A DNA stretch of 64,000 nt from Lota lota (GCA_026745465.1 JACYXH010000575.1:72501-136500), one strand, 5' to 3'. Positions 17,581 through 58,127 are shown, numbered from the stretch's first letter. The notes: generated by a model not told the origin, from the letters alone. Made by a program: numbers and translations.

Positions 17581-18147
17581 AAACGCGACGACTTCCCGAC
17601 CAGAACCGTAGACTGTGAAGAGTAACTAGGCACAAAGCATAAACACTTGGCACAACAGTGTTACCTTTTCGAAAGGTAAACGTTGTATATTACGTGTCTC
17701 ATCGTAAAGTGGATTTATTTGGGAAACACCACCGGATCCTATGTTTATGTTCAAGGCTTAGTGACGTATTGTAAGTATTCGCCTCATGACAACCATTCCT
17801 GCCTCGCCGAATTAGTGAGGGATCAGTCAAACTGAACGGATCGGTTTGTATCATCGATCCATCCTAATGGAAATGCCCTGAAGCTACATGATCCATTCCG
17901 GTGAAAACGGCAAAGCTTTGGTAGCGGTGACCATAAGGTTACATATATGTGGTTCTGAGGGGGACTGATCCCAACTGAATACATTGAGGAGGGCTGGACC
18001 CAACCGAATACATGTAGTGGTGAACCTCTCAGCATATATGATTGTGTAATAAACGTGAACGTGTTAATAATAATAATAGTGACAAGTGTTTACTGCTACA
18101 GGATGAGTACCTTCATGCGTTGTGTGTCTTCTATGCAGTGGAGCATC

Positions 18148-35853
<17,706 letters not shown>

Positions 35854-35963
35854 CCACGCTCCACCTCCTCGGGGGAAATACACGTCTTCCGTCTGTCAAC
35901 TCTTTCTAGTCCTTTTTTATAAATGTCTTTATGAATGTTTGTTACGTTGTCGACTGTACCTAG

Positions 35964-35969
35964 AATAAA
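35964..35969 (+). terminator. Polyadenylation signal of kif4
   Basis: AATAAA lies 110 bases after the kif4 stop codon. A second AATAAA at 36245-36250 may be an alternative. Confidence 0.75.
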
Positions 35970-37747
35970 GAGTAGATAATGATTGTTAAAAACACTTTTA
36001 TTAATCTACTGCGTTTGGGGGGGGGGGGGGGGGGGTTGTAACTGTGTGTTGGAACGCACCAGTGGAGCGGAATCTGATCAGCAGAAGTTTAGCGCTGGCA
36101 AATTTGCACCGTTTAGTAATTGAACCTCACGATTGAATAGTGGACAGAAGTGGTTTTAATGATTTGAATGCTCTACTGTTGCACTCTTAGACACGTCTTT
36201 GTGGAGTAGGCTACCTTGTCGGGGTACTGTAACTAACGTAGATTAATAAAGTCTTACATCCGGTTTGTAAGAAGAACTGGAACGTGTGGTTTTGTTCTTG
36301 AATGGGAATGTTGGTATTTTATTTGGAGTGGGCGGCTAGTTTTATTAGAATTGAAATAAATTGAGCTTGGTCACATTTTATTCGTACAATTTGCGTTACT
36401 GATTATCTCATCAAGTAATGAATGTATATTGTAGAAGAAATGGTGAACTCTTTCTTATAAATAACCAGAACGTTAACATTCAAAACAAGATAAAAGAATA
36501 GATATATACCAAAACGAAAGCAAACTACAGACAACTGACCAATCCAATGCCAACACTTTGGGAGCAGCAACTGCAGCCTTATAATTGTACCCTTACTGTC
36601 CTCTACTGGACGAATATATTTGGTGGTGGTTCCAGTTTTTCTGCGACTTAAGAGTGAGACCTAAAGGGAAATATGGAGTACATTGTAAGGGGAAGATGGT
36701 TCAATCGGACTCTAAAGAAACACAGAGGCACACGACAATAACAATACTGTACACTTTAAGTGAAATATGATGTGTACCTAGGAAAAATGCATTAGTATTT
36801 TAAGTGGGCACCCAAACTCTTTACTTATTACTTCTTTTTTTATGCAGTTTTTCTGATGGTTATGCGGTTACTGCTGGCTGTACAACAAATTACCCAAGGA
36901 TGATGGGGAAACATCCTTTACAGAAAGAAAAACAAATGGTCAGATTAATTAAATGGACCGAATATAAATGCATACCTGTACTATTTCACATCAATCCACC
37001 TGCAGGAGGGGCTGGTTTTTCTCCTTTCTCTTTCCTTGTCTCGAAGACGCTGGACTATGCTCTCCCGGGCCCGGGCCCCACCCCGCCGGGACTCGAGATA
37101 AGATAGCAAAGCTCGGGTCACCGCGTCCAGGAAACACGCTGCTAACTGACTCACTAACTAACTAGCTAGCTACAACTGCTCCAAAGCTGACTCGGTTGTA
37201 CTTTACACATTGTAAAAGATTCAGGAGTTTGTGAGCTTATCGTCTTTGTTGAGGTACATGCAATCGAGCTTGCCTCGAAATAATAAATAAAAATGACCTC
37301 ACTTTGAGTCGTTAGTTTCTGTCTGTTGCGCTGGCGATAACCAGTTGACGGGTTTCCATTCAGTACTTCTTTGAGGAGAAATGCTTCGTTTATTTTGTTT
37401 AAATCATTGTGGAATATATGACCGTTCTTACATAATAATGAAACCTAGAAAGTGAAAGACAGCCTAAGGTGAACATTGTTTTTTAGTTTTTTTGCTAGTC
37501 TTGTCTCGTATTTTCTTCACCGGCACAGTTAGTGTGGTACTTTTACTGTAGTCCCAAACATGTTTTGGATCATTGGCGTTTCTAAAGCAAGAAGTTAAAC
37601 ATGTTCGTGTCCCTTTTTCCTTATAATCGTCGTAACACAGACGACTTGGCGTTGCGTGTAAAGGTAATTTTATTGTTGGGCCCAGGCTATAGTCCAAAAT
37701 CTTATTGCTTCACACTGCTGGGCTCATATCTGTTTATATAAACTATT

Positions 37748-38001
<254 letters not shown>

Positions 38002-39407
38002 TAGAGAGAAATAGTATGTGTTTGTGAGAGATAAATATATATTTAAAATATAACATAAGTATGTGTCTGTGTGTGTTTGTGTTTGTGTGTTGGATAGAAA
38101 GAGATAAGAGAGAGAATGAGTGGGCAGCAAACCGACATCATCTTAATTGCATTGGACACGTATAATGTAATACAGTCAAGGCTACGAATCTCTCAAAACA
38201 TATAAACCTTAAGATAAACTGATTTTTCCAGATAACGACTTAACAGCCCCTTCGATAACACAATTAATATTTAACAATTAAACCTGTAATGACTCTTGAG
38301 ATAATGGCGTGAAGACGCTGCTTGCCGGTCCCTGAGCCCCCAGCGCTGTCGCCTGTAGCGCTGTCGCCTGTAGCGCTGTCACCCATAGCGCGCGGCGGCG
38401 GCGCTATCAGGATGTGGACGAGGGGCAGGGCGCGTTAAATATTGACCCGCTGGGGTAATGATTAACCCCAGCGTCAGCCCCTTGTCTTTTTAACGCACAG
38501 CGCGGTGCTCCCTGCCCACAGAGTCCTGGTCCAGGGTGGCAGGTGCAGCTCCATGCTAAGAGCTGTGTTGCTAATGTCTCCGTCCTCTTAACGAGTTATT
38601 GGGGTCGGGGGGGTTATTCTGTTCAGTTATCTAGCGGACTCTGGGTGGGTGCTCTGCTGGGTTTCTGTCATCGGTAGTTCTGGTTGGGTTGTCGTGGACC
38701 GGCTCCGCCACACCCAAAAGCCGTGACCTCTTCCTGGGGAAGCCGCCAGGCCCGTTCCACATCCACAGGTGAGTTGACCGTGTTTCTAGACTATAGACGC
38801 CTTTACTAAGAGCGGGGTTTGGACTTTAGACTGTTCCCGAGCCCTGCTCTTCTGAGTATCCATGAGGGTTGGAATAGATAGGTAAAGTCTGGGGTTCAGG
38901 GACTTTGGCAGAACGAAGCGATTAAGTGTATTGAAACCAGTGATGTGATGTTTTTCTGAAAACAGACCAACAGGAGTATTTACAGAAATCCTCACAGAAA
39001 GGGCTACGTTTCACACAAACAGCAGTAGTGACTGAAATGGTGTCCGAGGTTTAAAAACGTTTCAAACTGTATTTTTTTTACCAATTATGAACCAATACGG
39101 AGGAGGAAACGTGTAAGTGAGTGTGTTACAAATGCCTTGTAATAACTCATTTGACCCACCTCCTTAAGACACAAAGCTCAAAGATAGGAGTTTACTGCCA
39201 AGCAAAGTCTACAGACAGGGCAGGAGAGGGAAAAAGAGGTTAGAATGAAGAAAAAGCTCATGTTCCCTTCAGGTTGAAGCTATAGCCACTCTCCCACCCA
39301 TTCAGCACAAAGGAAGTATCTATATCTCTACAGGAGGTGAAGCAACACTGGCTAAAAGGCCTTAACACACACATTAGGGCGCTTAATGTCTTACAGGCCC
39401 GACACAC

Positions 39408-39552
39408 CCTGTGTGTGTGTGTGTGTGTGTGTGTCTGTGTGTGTGTGTGTGTGTGTGTGTCTGTGTGTGTGTGTGTGTGTGTCTGTGTGTGTGTGTGTGT
39501 GTGTGTCTGTGTGTGTGTGTGTGTGTGTCTGTGTGTGTATGTGTGTGTGTCC
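39408..39552 (+). repeat. (GT)n microsatellite with regular CT interruptions
   Basis: GT runs of roughly 20 bases are separated by single GTCTGT interruptions, six times, giving a higher-order repeat of about 22-26 bases. Confidence 0.95.
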
Positions 39553-39975
39553 ACACACAGGAAACACACTGGAAAGCCTTGTAATGTTGACAACAGCCAT
39601 AAAAAGTGTTATCTGCTCAGCGTTTGGCCCTTTGGCCCCAGCGCTGAGTGGGCTGTGAGTCGCGAAGCCTCTAGCGGCGCTCATAAACCGGGGAGGAGGA
39701 AATGACATGGGGTCAAAGTCAGGGCTTTCACCAACACTGGATTCACTTATCTCAGCGTCAAAGTTCATTTAATTTATTATTTTATTGGGTTTTTATTTCT
39801 CGTATCCCCACCCCACCTCTCGCTGTTCTTTTTATCAACGTAACTTTCTTTCTTTCTCTCTCGTTCTCTCCCTCTCTCTCTCCCTTCATTCCAGAAGTCT
39901 CTGAAGCTGGAGCTACCACCCCATCCGAAGACATTGAACAAGGATCGAGGGATGAAGCGTCGAGACAGCCAGAGC

Positions 39976-40251
39976 GTGTCTGTAGTAACGCCGAAGTAGC
40001 TCGTACTTTCAAAGTAAAAGTGCTGAAGTGATGTTGTGTGAGTAGTGTCTGTAGTAACGCCGAAGTAGCTCGTATTTTCAAAGTAAAAGTGCTGAAGTGA
40101 TGTTGTGTGAGTAGTGTCTGTAGTAACGCCGAAGTAGCTCGTACTTTCAAAGTAAAAGTGCTGAAGTGGTGTTGTGTGAGTAGTGTCTGTAGTAACGCCG
40201 AAGTAGCTCGTTCTTTCAAAGTAAAAGTACTTGCGTGGCGTCGTGTGGGTA
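39976..40251 (+). repeat. 69-bp tandem repeat, 4 copies
   Basis: Copies start at 39976, 40045, 40114 and 40183 with GTGTCTGTAGTAACGCCGAA, then CTTTCAAAGTAAAAGT. The unit length is divisible by three, which keeps a spurious minus-strand frame open. Confidence 0.95.
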
Positions 40252-40298
<47 letters not shown>

Positions 40299-41125
40299 GG
40301 GGGGAGATCCTTGGTGCTCACTGGCTGTAACAGCAACTCCATGTGGAAGGTGAGTCCATATTTCCAGTGGATGTGCTGTTACCTGCAGGGAGCGACCACA
40401 CTCACCTGGCGGGCCCTCAAACACCTTCCTGTTGCCCGTTACACAGGTGCACCTAAATCGACCTCGTCTTAAGATAAGATGGCACTAATCTGTGGAGGGA
40501 AATTAATGTGTTACCGCAGCAAAATACAGATCAAATAACAATATGGGTGTTTGGAGCGGCGGAGAGCATAACCGGGGCGCAGGGTGATGACCTATGAATT
40601 GACAGCCAGTCATACTCAAGTTGCCTGTCAGTTTTATAGGCCACTGCTGTGTAGGACCCCACCTCAGACCGGTCGCCACGGCGATCCCGAAGAGTTAAAT
40701 CACGACGGGCGTCCATCCAAATGCCCACCATGTCTTAAAACTGTTTCAGATAAACCCATCGGTGTCGTGTCTCTGTACAGTATCTGCTACACTTCTGTCT
40801 ACGTTGCTGCAAATAAAGAAAAACATGGCGGACTTCTGTGTGGATGTGGTTTTCAGTTGGAACATATTAAATCAGATAATACTTATTATTAGTTATAAAA
40901 ATAGGATAGTAGCCTAGTTATAGTAAGTAAGTAAGTAGTTAGTTACTACTAGTTATAAGTTATTGTTATCATAGGTAGGCCTTTTCAAATACCATGCTTC
41001 AGTTACAAATAGGCCTACCAATAAACAGCTACATAACGTTAGACTATGGGCCTTTCATTCAGATATAGACGTACAATGTTTCAAACAATATGTTGGATGC
41101 TATGCTGCGTGTCTCATTCACAGTC

Positions 41126-41250
41126 CGAGGTTCGACTCCCAGCAGAAAGGTTCTGGGTTCAAAACCCCATTGTCAGCAGTATTGCCTGTAGGTATATGTG
41201 AGCAGGATACCACGACTCCTACCTGCTCCATAATCACCTGGATCTGAAAA
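41126..41250 (+). repeat. tRNA-derived SINE fragment
   Basis: GGTTCTGGGTTCAAAACCCC (B-box-like), then GCCTGTAGG, GAGCAGGATACCACGACTCC and CTACCTGCTCC. It is a diverged copy of the family at 59867-60050. Confidence 0.6.
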
Positions 41251-41755
41251 AAAGTATGTTTGTATCAACAACAAATAAAAGGGTGCGTTCACTTGAGACA
41301 CAGTTCGAGACCCACTCCGCTGTTTTCGGGTGGAGAAAGCGGCACCGCATGACGTAACATACGATTTGCATAAATGTGAATAAATGACTCATAAAGCGCA
41401 CACATAAAACGACATCCGAAAGCAAATATAATAGTTTTGCTCACCATGTTCTGGATGACCTCATAGAGTCATAGACAATGGAACTGTTCAAATGCCCCAC
41501 CCACATGTATCTATACGCGAGATAAGGGAACACTCACATGCATAACACATCTTCATAATGTAATACGTGGGACTCATCTTTGGCTTTAAATACGGATTGT
41601 GCAACTATTTTTGGTTCAATAATATAGTGGCCCCAACGGCTCTTTAGACAGTGAGGCTGTATCAGGTACGCTTTTCACAAAAAAGTATGTTACCACTGAC
41701 ACCCCACACGTCCTTATTATATTATTTGCATGTACATTTCTACTACTCTTATTGT

Positions 41756-41756
41756 G

Positions 41757-41788
<32 letters not shown>

Positions 41789-41808
41789 CACACACACACA
41801 CACACATA
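41756..41808 (+). repeat. (CA)n microsatellite
   Basis: CA run with one CG interruption, followed by TATATACATATGTGTGTGTG. Confidence 0.95.
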
Positions 41809-42103
41809 TATACATATGTGTGTGTGTAGTTGTATGTCATTTTTAAATATGTATTTGTAGTCTGTATATTTCTTGTATTTTTTATCTCTATTGTAATTCC
41901 CATTACTGTCCTGTACTTTATGTAGCGGCAGTATTCTCAATTCAAGCAACCTCAATCTTTTAACTATACCTCACCAATCCTGCCATCTTGTGGCCGTGAT
42001 CAGAACTGCACTTCCTCCGACGCATTGAAACGCGGTAAAATTATTTTCCGGTGAAGCGTGCCTTAACCCGACGAGCAGCAGCAGCAGCAGCAACAGTGGA
42101 GGC

Positions 42104-51248
<9,145 letters not shown>

Positions 51249-51598
51249 TTGGTCGCCTTCGGGGCACTCTCTTAACCAATCAAACTATCGGAGACACTTT
51301 CCACGTAAACAACCAAGACTGCCATCGCAGCATTCTGCTTAAGTTTTAGTCATTGTAATCGACATTTCCAGTAATTCTTCCAATATGTGTAATTTAAGAT
51401 GGATTCACGAAACATTGTCTATTTATTAGAGTGAAAGTCTTTTAAAATGGTGATGAGAGCCTTCTGTTAGGTCTGAAGTCAAGACTAGAGATACTTTTAC
51501 ATCTTTATACAGCCAATAATAATAACACATTGTTTGGTTCATTACAATCCTGTTTTTAATGAACTGCGCTCGCTGTTAGTGCAGTGAGAAGGGACAAT

Positions 51599-51604
51599 AA
51601 TAAA
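51599..51604 (+). terminator. Polyadenylation signal of adss
   Basis: AATAAA lies 351 bases after the stop codon. Another AATAAA at 51950-51955 may serve a longer mRNA. Confidence 0.65.
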
Positions 51605-52019
51605 GTTATAAAATAACAAAAAAATGAAAATGAATATTCATTTTATTTATTTTTGGGTTTTGACACGTTAATTGTGATAGATCCATAATGTTAAGGAAAT
51701 TACCTATAACCACAGCACCAGCTAGTTTTGTGAACAGCATTAAGACCCCAACCAAGACATTTCGATGAATCATCTGTATTTTCTACATTCTCTTTGCATT
51801 ACGTGGTCACACAGTGGTCTTTAGAGGAGCCTACAGGGCCGTCTGGGAAGGGTTAAGTGGGAGCCGTTACATTTGTTGGTTTGAAATAATTCCTGTTTTT
51901 CCTGTGATCTTCCATTTCGTTGTATTTCACTGACTCTGCTACTGCTGTTAATAAATGTGATGAGTTAATTTGACCTTTGTGTCCCTCTCTCCGGGTGAGT
52001 TGACTGCACCGACTCTACT

Positions 52020-52290
52020 ACCAATAGTTGCAAACTGCAAAAAGATTTTAAATGGCAACCGATGGAGTTGTCCACAATGTGTGAGGGTGAAGAGTCCCAA
52101 TGAGCCGTTTCAGAGTCGATTCAGTTGTGACATCCCAAGTGGGAGTCGCCTTCCTGGTGGACTGTGCACCAACGGGTGGCTTGGAGTTCAACAGTCATTC
52201 ATCGCTGATGTCACAACTAGAGGGATTTAAAATGGCTTGTAATGGCAAGTGATTGGTAGTAAAACAGGGGCCCTTTTCTTTTTTATAAAA
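52020..52290 (-). repeat. Dispersed repeat copy related to the one at 6340-6700
   Basis: On the minus strand, GGGGCCCCTG, TTACAAGCCATTTTAAA and TTGTGACATC occur in the same order as at about 6570-6640 on the plus strand. Confidence 0.4.
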
Positions 52291-52413
52291 AAAAATATAA
52301 AAAAATACGTTGCACAACTCAATATATCTAAAGATTTTGAGATGCAGCCATATTCTTTAGGAACTGTATCTTAACCTGAATATGCCTCATCAGTCGGAGA
52401 AGCATTTTTTAAT

Positions 52414-52416
<3 letters not shown>

Positions 52417-52468
<52 letters not shown>

Positions 52469-52527
52469 TCACTCACTCACTCACTCACTCACTCACTCAC
52501 TCACTCACTCACTCACTCACTCACTCA
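52417..52527 (+). repeat. (CA)n followed by (CTCA)n
   Basis: CA run to about 52461, then about 16 CTCA units, a compound microsatellite. Confidence 0.97.
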
Positions 52528-53590
52528 GTTCATCACTCGTCATACCTGCTGCTGTTTCCTTCACCGACTCCTTCGGTACGTTCACCCCACCTCCTCTCCG
52601 TGATAAAAGCCTTCGGCCACTTGCGGGAATGTGATTAACTGCCAAAATGGATTCTTAACGGATCAATACAACGTGTGAAACCCAGGGCGGTTCTTTCTCA
52701 TGGTGTTTCAGTACTATGGATCACACCGTTCAGAACCAGAATCTGAACAAAATGTTGCAACTGAATATCTTGCTAATATTTGAATCTTATTTAGCCAATC
52801 TGCAAATGGCTGAGGCCGACGTACTGGGTTTGGTATCCATGTTATTACGTAGGTTTGAAGTTTCACTCAGCACTTGGATTTGGGGGAACATTACCCCCAA
52901 ACGTGCACGCTTTTATGACTTGCAATTTGAAGTTGGATTAGGTTTAGATCAATTGAGCGAAAGTTAGTGTCGGCCTTCGAGCAAACCGGGCGTTTGTAAA
53001 GTTGTTGAACAGCCCTACAGGCCAAGTTAAAACATCTTGAGATAACCTACACACAACCACATCCGTTACTTGGAACTCCTTTTCTTCTGGAATACTATGT
53101 TTTGCAGCCACTGTTGCTTTTACCAGAGAACATCAATACGGTGTGTTTTTCCCCGGTAGGTCTAAAGTGCCTCTTTAGTGGCCTAAATTGCACACGTTTG
53201 CAAAGCAATCAATGTGCGGGCCGGCAAAAGGCCCTGCGTCATCACAAAGGGCAGCAAGACATCATGAATGCGAGATGGCTTGATTGAAAAAAAAAAAATA
53301 GCTCCTCATAATAGAAGTCAAGTCATCAGAAGCTCACTTGTCCTCGTTCGTTGTCCGTGTTTCTCGTGTTTTTGTGATCGCAAACCCTGTCGTGTTCCTC
53401 GCCGCTTGGCAGCCTTCTGTCAGACGCTAATGTGACAAATAACCCGCTAAAATACTAACTATCTCTCCCTATGGATTTAGGTTCCTTAGAATAACGTTGA
53501 ACCAACCAGGTGAAGGAAGAGCGTTCGGAGTCAAAGCCCAAGAGAGAAAAGTAAGGACGCTTTTATTTTGTGTGGTGAGCACGCATGAAG

Positions 53591-53594
<4 letters not shown>

Positions 53595-53654
<60 letters not shown>

Positions 53655-53658
53655 CGTG
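53595..53658 (+). repeat. (GT)n microsatellite
   Basis: GT run of about 28 units ending GTGCGTGCGTGTG. Confidence 0.97.
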
Positions 53659-54185
53659 TGAATAGTTGCTGTAGCTTTTGAAAAAAGTTGATCTATGAAG
53701 ATTATAAAGAAATAGTCTGAACTGATTGAGATATATATTTAAAACATTTATTTCCATAAATAATGTCGATGAAGGTGTGGTTATTAAAGAACCAGTTATG
53801 ACGACTATATTCCAGTTATATGCTGTAATGTGGAAATCTTTCCAGTAACTTTTCCCAATCACTTTGTGTGCTGTCATCGAAACGCACCCCTCTGTAAATA
53901 ACAAGTCATCACTGCAGGATTATCAATGAGGAGAGACATTGAAATATCGCAAAACAATACAATGATGTGTCTTTTAAAGTGGGAATCAGAGATTTAGCCA
54001 TCCAAAATATCAACGGTATGAGCTACACTTCTTTAGACATTGAGCCATTAAAAAAATGAATCGTCTGTGTTTTGCCGTTGGCTGAGCAGCTGACATTGCC
54101 AAGAACTGTCAACCTCTCCCATCTTATGTCTCTGCTGTGGCACACTCTGCCCAATCAAAGTGCTCCAAGACACCTGCTTTATCTG

Positions 54186-54575
54186 GGCACGGTTCTGCTC
54201 TCCTACTGGGGGCAAGACAGGCACGGTTCAGCTCTCCTACTGGGGGCAAGACAGGCACGGTTCAGCTCTCCTACTGGGGGCAAGACAGGCACGGTTCAGC
54301 TCTCCTACTGGGGGCAAGACAGGCACGGTTCAGCTCTCCTACTGGGAGCAAGACAGGCACGGTTCAGCTCTCCTACTGGGGGCAAGACAGGCACGGTTCA
54401 GCTCTCCTACTGGGAGCAAGACAGGCACGGTTCAGCTCTTCTACTGGGAGCAGGACAGGCAGGAGTGATGCTCCTACTGGGAGCAAGACAGGCATGGTTC
54501 AGCTCTCCTACTGGGAGCAAGTAAGGCAGGAGTGATGCTCCTACTGGGGGCAAGACAGGCAGGAGTGATGCTCTT
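54186..54575 (+). repeat. 34-bp minisatellite, about 11 copies
   Basis: GGTTCAGCTCTCCTACTGGG then GGCAAGACAGGCAC, with later variants (GGGAGCAAG, AGGAGTGATGCTC). Confidence 0.96.
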
Positions 54576-54856
54576 ACCAAGATTGAGTTGAAGAAGCTGA
54601 AATGTATTTAGCAGTTTATTTGGTGAGTGCATACAACAAATCAAATTCAGCCTTTCCAGCAAGTAGGAGGCCTGACACACCTTGTATTCCGGAGAGAGAG
54701 AGGGAGAGGAGAAGTGATCGGTTATGGAGTGTTGTCTTACACATTACATATAGTCTTTCATTAAGTGACAAAGTAGATGTCCTGATACACTTGGAAGGTT
54801 GAATGTAGAGGGTTTGAGTTGAAAGTTAGGACATTGGTGTATAATATAGTATATAG

Positions 54857-54905
54857 TGTATATTATATATATATATATATATATTCTAATATATATATAT
54901 ATTGT
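54857..54905 (+). repeat. (AT)n microsatellite
   Basis: Two AT blocks separated by a TATTCTAAT interruption. Confidence 0.93.
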
Positions 54906-56255
54906 ATACATGTCATTTCTCTATAATTCCAATCACCAAGAAACTGTGTTTTTATTTGTCAGATTAATGTTTTGTGATCCCCATTATGTGAGGAATGTAA
55001 TGGAAAATGAATAATATTCATTCATAATTTCCCTTTATTGTATAGGTTGTTGTTACATTAACTCTGTCCAAACCATAAAGTATGGGAGCCACACTTCTTG
55101 GCTCAACTGAAGCTAGAGTTAAAGGTGCTGTAGGGAGGATCTAAGAGCTGTAATACCATAGCCTGCCATCAGCTAATAGAGAGTGAAATACACTGTGAGA
55201 ATATCTGTTTCTAGTTTAATGCGCCTGCCTCTGTATGACACAACTCCGATTTTAGACCGCTCGCGCCTCATTTTGACCAATCAGGGACTCTCTTCCGTGA
55301 TAGGGTCTGCAAATCGATCTTGCCCGTCAATCACACGCACGCACAAACAATGAAATCATAGCTCCACCACAGGTGTGAGATTGTTTTTGTTGAGTTATTT
55401 TTTTTCTCCAAATCCTTGCCCTTCTCTGCTGTCTCTTTACAAACCTCGCTTCCCACCTACTGCAGCTTTTAATGCTGTGACCGATATTGATGCAGACTCC
55501 ACAGAAGCCAAAGTAAAAGCTCTGGGCAGTGGAGACACTATGCCCATCTCGTCACTGATCATCGGTCTCTTGAGACGCCGGTAGTGGTGTGTCCTTCACG
55601 CTTTGATTGAATCCCGGTTCGCTGCGCGCCCAGCGCAAGCAGAGTCCACAAGGGGTGTGTGAGCGGTATGTTATATTACCGGCTGGTTATGAAACGGTTC
55701 TCTGCCAGGGATCTGCCAGCGGAAGAGAGGAGTTGATGAAATCGGATCCCTCGTAAAATGTGTCTCAAGATGCCGCGGGGCGCTCGGCTGCAGCCGGAGC
55801 GCCAGAGACAGATGTCTGCGTTCCAGCACACCGGCTCCCAATACGAAGTTCATTTTTCGTTTCATTTCTCCTTTCTTCTTCATTAGTGTGTCTGCGCGCC
55901 GAGGGAGAGCCTCGTGTATAGCGGTGCCGGGAACAGAACTCGACACCGTTATAAACGTAAAAAAACACAACATTTTAATACAACATCTACTGTGTATTTT
56001 CTTTTATTGTTTACAGTTTTAGAGAGTAAGTATGGCAAGGTCAAGGCTATAAGGGCTGTAAAGTGGAATAGTTTTTAGTTTTAAACACCACTTTTAAGCA
56101 GCTATATGTGTTGTAAATTAATACTGTATTAATTTAAACCAATTAAAATCCTTTTAAAGGCAATCCCTGACCCACAGCATTAGATCGCCATCGTTTGAGG
56201 TCACCGCTGTTTAAATGTTGTGTCTTATGTTTTATATGATGAGGTGTTTTGGAAG

Positions 56256-56336
56256 TAGAGCTCTCCTCTCCTCTCCTCTCCTCTCCTCTCCTCTCCTCTC
56301 CTCTCCTCTCCTCTCCTCTCCTCTCCTCTCCTCTCT
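56256..56336 (+). repeat. (CTCTC)n microsatellite
   Basis: About 15 units of the pentamer CTCTC. Confidence 0.97.
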
Positions 56337-56417
56337 CTATCGTCCCACATCCATTCACCCAGCCCCTAAGATGGCTGATTGACAGAACTGCTGTCCCACT
56401 TGTTTTGGTCCTTTGTT

Positions 56418-56845
56418 TGTATGTGTGTGTGTGTTTGCCTGTGAGTGTTGTGTTTGTGTGTCTGCTTATTAATATGTTTGTGTGTGTGTGTCTGCTTAAT
56501 GTTTTTATGTGCGTGTGTCCCCATCTGTTTGTGTGACTGTCCCCGCCCGTGTGTGTGTGTGTATGTGCGTGCGTGTGTGTGTCCACCTGTCTTTGTGTGT
56601 GTGTGTCTGTGTGTGTGTTTCCACGCCTGTGTGTGTTTCCCCGCCTGTGTGTGTCTGTGTGTGTCCCTGCCTGTGTGTGTGTGTTTCCCTGCCCGTGTGT
56701 GTGTATGTGTGTGTCCCTGGGTATGTTTCCCCGCCTGTGTGTGTGTGTGTGTGTCTCTCTGTATATGTTTTCCTGCCTCTGTGTGTGTGTATGTTTGTGT
56801 GTGTGTGTATCCCCGCCTGTGTGTGTGTGTGTGTGTGTGTGTCTC
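56418..56845 (+). repeat. Degenerate (GT)n region with TCCCCGCCTGTGTG units
   Basis: GTGTGTG runs of 8-20 bases are separated by CC(C/A)(C/T)GCCTGT blocks, a higher-order repeat of roughly 25-45 bases. Confidence 0.85.
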
Positions 56846-57104
56846 CCCTATGTTTATACGTTCTATCATTACCATCAGACGAGGTTAGTAACCAGACGAC
56901 CCCTCAGGGGTCTCCGGCCCGTGTGTGATGCTATGAAAAATGAAATACTGTTGGCATTGGAAACCAGCGATTAACGGGTCAGCTGTTTGCGGCCCTCAGC
57001 TGTGACTCAACACGAGGCTTCATTCCCTCCATGGATCCTGCTGCCCACTGGAGGATTAAAGCATTTCTCCGTCCGCGACGTGTTTATGGGTCGCTTGTTC
57101 CAGC

Positions 57105-57602
57105 CACTCCCTCCCCTCTTCCTCTCTCCCTCTCTCCCTCTTTTCCTCTCTCTCTAGGTCTCTTCTCTCTCTCTTCCTCTCCCTCCCTCTGTCTCTCTAA
57201 CTCTCTTCTGTCTCTCTTCCTCTCCCTCCCTCTGTCTCTCTTCCTCTCTCTCTAACTCTCTTCTCTCTCTTCCCCTCTCTCTGTCTCTCTTCCTCGCTGT
57301 CTCTCTCCCTCCCTCTGTCTCTCTTCCTCTCTCCTCTCTCCTCTCCCCCCTGACTCTCCCTCTCTCATCCATTCTATACCTCCTTTACTCTCTCTTTCTC
57401 TCCCCCCAATCTCTTTGTCTTTCCCTCTCTCCTCCATCACTCCCCCCCTCGCCTCCTCCCAATGAAGTCTGCTTGATGGAGTGTCTTTTATATTCTTCTG
57501 AACTCAGCAGTAGTCTCTCTACCTCTCTCTCAATCTCTCTTTCTCAGTCTCTCTCTCTCTCTCTCTCTACACCTCTCTCTCTCTGCACCTCTCTCTCTCT
57601 AC

Positions 57603-57643
<41 letters not shown>

Positions 57644-57659
57644 CCCTCTCCCACGCCCT

Positions 57660-57717
<58 letters not shown>

Positions 57718-57738
57718 TCCTCTCCTCTCCCACGCCCT

Positions 57739-57800
<62 letters not shown>

Positions 57801-57835
57801 TCCCTCTCCCTCTCCCACGCCCTCCTGTCTCTCTA
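57105..57835 (+). repeat. 700-bp polypyrimidine (CT)n tract
   Basis: Nearly pure C/T on the plus strand, with long CTCTCT runs at 57600-57640, 57660-57715 and 57740-57800, and a repeated CTCCCACGCCCTCCTGTCTC block. Such homopurine-homopyrimidine DNA can form triplex H-DNA. Confidence 0.95.
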
Positions 57836-57957
57836 AACGGTCTCCACTGCGGCGAGTCTGATACACTGGACCCTCGTGGACTCCCTCCCTGTGAGGTAAG
57901 ACGCCAGCGTACCTTCAGACTCTCCGACAGATGGACGACTGACCGACCGGGTGTCTG

Positions 57958-58013
57958 GGTCGGTGGGGTGGGTGGGGTGGGGTGGGTGGGTGGGGTGGGG
58001 TGGGTGGGGGGGC
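57958..58013 (+). repeat. (GGGGT/GGGT)n tract with strong G-quadruplex potential
   Basis: More than ten runs of three or more G separated by single T residues, for example GGGTGGGGTGGGGTGGG. Confidence 0.93.
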
Positions 58014-58127
58014 TTGTCGCTAGCCCAGCGCGGAGCCTCCGGGGCTCTAAGTGGTAATGGAGCGCTTGACGTGGTCGGTCCCTACGGTGAGGATGCAGTA
58101 ATATTACTACTGCTGCTACTACTACTG

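Larger units (their letters stand above)
16001..18138. other. Spacer between divergent TLR and kif4 genes, including the kif4 5' region
   Basis: The two genes are transcribed away from each other, so this 2.1 kb holds both promoters. It contains two perfect hairpins (16341-16419), a T tract near 16600-16614, a 24-base direct repeat at about 16862-16911 (GGTCGG-CCCATGACA) and a candidate cell-cycle promoter near 17560. A non-coding first exon of kif4 is needed, because the coding exon is preceded by a 3' splice site (CTATGCAG ending at 18138). A possible 5' splice site is AAAGGTAAAC near 17675. No protein gene recognised. Confidence 0.5.

Noticed and set aside
39777..40424. 215-aa minus-strand open frame with repeated TSYFGVTTDT units
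   Set aside because: It results from a 69-bp tandem repeat whose length is a multiple of three; no splice sites, no homology, no codon bias.
54072..54535. Repeated SYWGQDRHGSALLLG open frame
   Set aside because: 34-bp minisatellite; open in three frames, with no conserved domain.
55375..55584. 69-codon frame FNAVTDIDADSTEAKVKALG
   Set aside because: Looked protein-like, but there is no start context and it borders a dispersed-repeat-like segment; I recognise no family.
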